Source: Clusia tigrina | Lineage: Eukaryota; Arthropoda; Insecta; Diptera; Clusiidae | Direction: 5' to 3' | Assembly (NCBI GenBank): GCA_920105625.2 | Contig: OV050033.1 | Span: forward strand, 16,760,001-16,824,000 | DNA length: 64,000 bases | In this document: positions 59,305-64,000 of the stretch, one piece after another | How positions within the stretch are numbered: position 1 is the first letter of the stretch | How the letters are laid out: each line of letters opens with the position of its first letter | Made by a program: the position numbers and the translations under genes | Notes under the pieces: model-generated | Told to the model about the DNA's origin: nothing | Databases searched by the model: none | The model's input: only the letters and a program-made list of their open reading frames with translations

Positions 59305-60478
59305 TTTTTGAGATGTCTAAGGAAGGAATCAATATTTCAATGAACGTAGAGCCCAATTCTGAGTTTGTCTGATGTAAGATTTAATATTTCAATACATGCA
59401 GAGCCTAATTCTGAGATGTCTAAAAAAGATTTCAATATTTCAATACAAACATGGCCCAATTAGGAGACTGTCTAAGGAAGGATTCAATATTTCAATACAA
59501 ACAGAGCCCAATTAGGAGATTGTCTAAGGAAGGATTCAATATTTCATTACATTGAGAGCCCAATTTTGAGATGTTTAAGGAAGGTTTCAATATTCCAATA
59601 CATTGAGAGTCTGATTTTGAGATTGTTTAAGGAAGGATTTAGTATTTCAATACATGGAGAGTCCAATTCTGAGATGTTTAAGGAAGGTTTCAATATTTCA
59701 ATACATGCAGAGCCCAATTCCTAGATGTGTAAGGAAGGATTCAATATTTCAATACATGCAGAGCCCCATTCTGTGATTATGTAAGGAAGGATTCATTATT
59801 TCAATGAACGTAGAGCCCAATTCTGAGATTGTCTAAGGAAGGATGCAATATTTCAATACATGCAGAGCCCAATTCTGAGATTGCCTAAGGAAGGATTCAA
59901 TATGTCAACACATGCAGAGCCCAATTAGGAGACGTCTAACGAAGGATTTAAAATACAAGCAGAGCCAAATTCAGGAAATATGTAAGGAAGGATTCAATAT
60001 GTCATTACATGCAAAGCCCAATTTTGAGATGAGTCAGGATGGATTCACCATTTTAATACATGCAAAGCCCAATTCTGAGATTGTGTGAGGAAGGATTCAA
60101 TATTTCAATGCATGCAGAGCCCAATTCCTAGATGTGTAAGGAAGGATTCAATATTTCAATACATGGAGAGCCCAATTCTGAGATTGCCTAAGGAAGGATT
60201 CAATATGTCAACACATGCAGAGCCCAATTAGGAGACGTCTAACGAAGGATTCAAAATACAAGCAGAGCCAAATTCGGGAAATATGTAAGGAAGGATTCAA
60301 TATGTCATTACATGCAAAGCCCAATTTTTAGATGAGTCAGGATGGATTCACTATTTTAATACATGCAAAGCCCAATTCTAAGATTGTTTAAGGAAGGATT
60401 CAATATTTCAATACATGGAGAGCCCAATTCTGAGATTGCCTAAGGAAGGATTCAATATTTGAATTTTTATAGAGACCA
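59305..60478. repeat. Minisatellite, 51-52 bp unit, about 22 copies
   Basis: Units are built from AAGGAAGGATTCAATATTTC, AATACATGCAGAGCCCAATT and CTGAGATTGTCT, with 5-20% differences between units. A block of about six units is duplicated: 59939-60085 and 60241-60387 share the same unusual variants at an offset of about 302 bp. Confidence 0.93.
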
Positions 60479-62800
60479 AATGAATTTCTTACGCCATTTG
60501 TCTCTCTCGCAAACCTAGCAGAATACGCGAAGTGCCTAAAAGTAGGCAGTATTTCTATACTGTGGTGTGAATATATTTGGGGGCGTACTGATGAAGTAGT
60601 ATAAATTCCTGACATCAATTCCTGACATGTGAAATCCTTTAAGTATATTTATGACCTGGATTCTTGCCACAAATATTGTTTCCCTACCTCTGCAAATATA
60701 TTATCCAGTGATCCCGGATTGGTGCAAAGTGTTGGTCAATTGAACTTAGCCATAGAAATATTCTCAGTACGAAGAGAAAGCTCCGCAAAATATATAAATT
60801 TACCCAAGTAGATCATACTTTCTATTAAATTAGAATATAATTTAAAAATAGTCTGAAAAGTAGCGGTAGTAATTCAAAACTTCAAGTGCCGATACGATTG
60901 AGTTTAATTGTGAATTGAAAGTAGCTGTGATAAGACTAATGAACAGACTCAAAATAAGAACCTGTGAAAGAGTTGTGTTGTAATAAACTTTGATAACTAT
61001 TTCTTAATTGATCCCTCAACGTTTTTTAAAGCCAGATTAGAAAAGAAAAATGTTTCTTTAATGGAAGATATTCAGTGTTGGAACTATTAGCAAGAAACTA
61101 ATCTTCATAACAATATTTAATAACAAAATTGTTTAAGAAGGCTTCATTTTTGTTTCCGTGTTAATACGAGTAAGAGATTCATTATATTATAGGATCCACT
61201 CTGAACTTGGGAAGGTATCACCAACTTGGGTCAATATCTATTTTTTGGAATCCTTACCAAAGAGATATTGTTATGAGACACTTTCCTACCTACCATCACT
61301 CTGTAAAGTGAAACTTATGCTCTTTAAGTGGAACTCATTATAATGGAGTGCCAAGAACCTTAACAGTCTCTGCGAGGACTAACGAATTTTTCTTTTCGCA
61401 ATTATAACAAAATATTCGTACTTAACCAGAACTCTCCAAATTACAGCCTACTTTCAGGCCGCAACCAAATCTTGTCTGAAATGTTCGCTTGGTTTCACAG
61501 AATTATGACTTAAGTCTCATAGAAAACAAGTTTTCCACGACTATTTAATACACAGAACAAATTTTCATCTCTATTTTCTGTGGAAATACAAGCTAATTAT
61601 TTACAAAATGCGGGCGTATCATTGAAATGCTCCCAACAAAAGATTATTAATGCTCCTGTGCTAATGTTTTATTCCTTTTCTATGCCCCTTAATTCATTCG
61701 CAGCATCAAGTAATGCTAAGCAGCAAATAAATTAACTGTTTTCAATCAGTAAATCCCAACGAACCTGGTTCAGAAAAGCCTTTCGCAGCCTCTCGGCCTC
61801 GTTGGCTACCTCTAATATTACAGCTCCTTCAGTGCTTGAGGCAAATGAAAACTTTTATAAAATATATATCTGAGCACAAAGAGTGAAGCTAATGATTTTC
61901 ATTGAATACCTAATACTGCTGCAAAATTGATGCCAATCGTTCTGCTTTATACATTATTTAGAGCTACAGGGTGTACGAGTAGGCCGATGCGTTACACTTG
62001 GCGCTTTGCTCCCGAACAAATGGCGCTGGGAATACCAGCCCGCGACGCCGTGCTGAAGAATTACGGCAATAAGCATAACAATCGCTGGCTGCCGATACGA
62101 CCGACTGAATGGAAATGCGCTCAGCCAGAGGAAGCAAGGCAAATTTATTTCCATGAAATTTAATTGAAAATGCGAAGAATACGGTTTGGCTTAGGCGTGC
62201 GCCTGAAAGTATGTGCGAGAAATATGTAGCGGGGCCGTTAATGAATTTGTATTGTTTTGTTGCCGAAATTATGGAAAAATGTGCAGACGCCGAACGGGCT
62301 CACGAAGCACAGGAGGCATTTTTGTGTGCGTCATTGAAAATTTGTGCATAATTTCTCGTGGCGAAAAAGAAACTTCCCAAATTTCAGATGCGGGTTCTGG
62401 GCCATGAGTGTCCTTTTTTAATTAAATTTTATGTAGTTGCCTGCGTCGGTGAAAATTTGCATACTTTAAGCTCGTAATTGTAAATTATTATTTTCTTTTA
62501 TTACTGATGTGTGTGTCCGGCCATTAGCACATTAGCAGCAACATGCAGAGTCACATAGTTCCATTAACGAAATGTCAAATGTGGCCAAAGTAAACGGTTC
62601 ATCATTTGCATATTAACCAATTTGCACAATCACACACACACACACACGGAATATATAAAAACGAGAATTCAACACACTCACATAAATGACCGACAGCTGT
62701 ACACTCTTTTGTGCTCATCACTGCAGTGCAGACTCCGGAGCAAAAGGGATAGGATAGGAAGCGACAGTAAACCAGTTGCTAAAGAGGCCAACGCAGGGGC
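60479..62800. other. Non-coding, nothing recognised
   Basis: A motif copy (CCTAAAAGTAGGC) lies at 60535-60547, just after the minisatellite, and a weaker one near 62202. A CA run lies at 62630-62647. The 78-codon frame at 61927-62163 lacks a recognisable domain. Confidence 0.5.
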
Positions 62801-62804
62801 GACT

Positions 62805-62900
62805 GAGACTGCCACTGCCATCCACACTACTACTGTCATCCCCACTACTACTGCCATCCCCACTACTACTGCCACCACCACCACTGCTACAATTACTGCC
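62805..62900. repeat. 18-bp ACTACTACTGCCATCCCC-type tandem repeat
   Basis: About four degenerate copies pass into CCACCACCA trinucleotide sequence. The matching frames (Thr/Ala-rich on plus, Val-rich on minus) are artefacts. Confidence 0.85.
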
Positions 62901-64000
62901 GCCATTACTACTGTTACAGTGACGAGCATTTTTCTTCATTGCAAACGTTTATTATTATTTGCCTTTAACAGACATTATTCAAGCCAGCTGTGGCAGGAGA
63001 GCAGTATTCATCTTGCACAGCGTACCCACACACACACGTGCACACACTCCAACACACATGTGCCTGTTGTTGGTATTATATGACATAGGCTGGCCACAAA
63101 GAAATCATCAACCGTTATTTACAATCTCATTTCATGCGCCTTCATACTCAGTCTTCATATGCCCATCCATTCTGGGTCCAAATTAAGGATTCACCAACTG
63201 TTTATGCTGGGGTTGCCACGCAGACCCTCACCAACAACAGCAGCAATACTGGTACCATATTCACACGCACATCCTAACGCACACATGCTGATTCAATATA
63301 CTTATGTACAAAAAAGCCCGGCGTTCCCTTCATTTGTTCTCTAGGAACGCTTGTATGCTCAGTTTTTATCATTTTTCTACATTTCCTACCGACTTAATAA
63401 CGGTCAAGGATGTTCACATAAACGCACGCAAACACTCGCGTACACATAATCGCACACATTCTGATAGTGGAGCAGGCGCATGCATGCATGTTTCATCATC
63501 ATTATGCCATTTAATGTTTTGTTGATTTAGCATTTAGTGCGGCAAATTCCTGACTGCCTGCCTGCCTGCCGCTAATTTCACTTTCATTTTTGCTCAAACA
63601 CACACGGTCCCACACATAATCCCAGATACGTGTTCGTACGTGAGCGTCTGCCTCGCAATGGTAATTGTGCCAAATGTGGAATAATTTCTGCCACTCTTTA
63701 TTTCCTGCATTTATGCTTCCTTGTATGTCTCTCTAATATTTTCTCATTTGGCCTCGTTTTCACTTTTGCCTGAGTTTTGTTTAATACGCAATTAAATTAG
63801 CATGGCACAGCTTTCGAGATTCACACCGAATGCCTGTGTCAGCCTGGTTTTCGGGGGTTCTATCGGGAACATTTGAAATATCCAAAAGTCATTCAACCAG
63901 TCGAGTGTATTTGTCAAGCCTGCATAGAGGTCAAGGATTCACTAAAACCGATTTTTCGAAATATACCCAAAGTGTTTTCAGTGGATGTGTGAGATAAAAT
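62901..64000. other. Non-coding with CA/ACAC patches
   Basis: Short CA runs near 63030, 63265 and 63600 and a TGCC repeat at 63555-63570. Nothing else is recognised to the right edge. Confidence 0.5.

Noticed and set aside
62678..63083. Thr/Ala-rich plus-strand and Val-rich minus-strand ORFs
   Set aside because: Both are translations of an ACTACTACTGCC-type tandem repeat.

Overview
The window looks like non-coding nuclear DNA of a higher dipteran, with a tephritid fruit fly as the best guess. The reasons are AT-rich sequence full of (CA)n and (CAA)n microsatellites, a mariner-type transposon of the DD41D 'rosa' group (first described from the fruit fly Ceratitis rosa), an env-bearing insect errantivirus, and several I/Jockey/R1-type LINE fragments. 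The species is an inference. I find no host protein-coding exon, rRNA or complete tRNA that I can support. Nearly all recognisable coding sequence belongs to transposable elements.

Layout. 1-15.7 kb: mostly unique non-coding DNA with CA/GT microsatellites, a LINE-like remnant (about 1.1 kb), a decayed LTR fragment (5.58 kb) and a 22-bp tandem repeat (5.83 kb). 15.77-16.77 kb: a 1-kb array of 18-bp repeats with higher-order structure. 21.24-22.54 kb: a rosa-like DD41D element, complete in outline, with inverted repeats and a TA duplication, whose transposase ORF is open but has lost one catalytic Asp. 26.92-32.55 kb: a complete-looking non-autonomous LTR retrotransposon with apparently identical 1,535-bp LTRs, a CACT duplication and one 773-codon gag-protease ORF; it has no reverse transcriptase or integrase. 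Each LTR carries six hairpins with a shared 19-nt loop. 36.5-45.5 kb: a LINE graveyard with four 5'-truncated fragments, one inserted into a 47-bp tandem array. 46.00-54.36 kb: a full-length errantivirus with apparently identical 433-bp LTRs, a TATA duplication, and open gag, pol and env. 54.4-64 kb: unique non-coding DNA with a 52-bp minisatellite (59.3-60.5 kb).

How the parts work together. In the errantivirus, gag and pol are linked by a -1 frameshift signal just before the gag stop, and env is probably made from a spliced RNA. The gag-protease element would need reverse transcriptase and integrase from another element. Its hairpins lie in the predicted R region, so they would sit at both ends of its RNA. 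A short motif close to CCTAAAAGTATGC recurs about ten times in otherwise unique DNA and is not explained by any annotated element.
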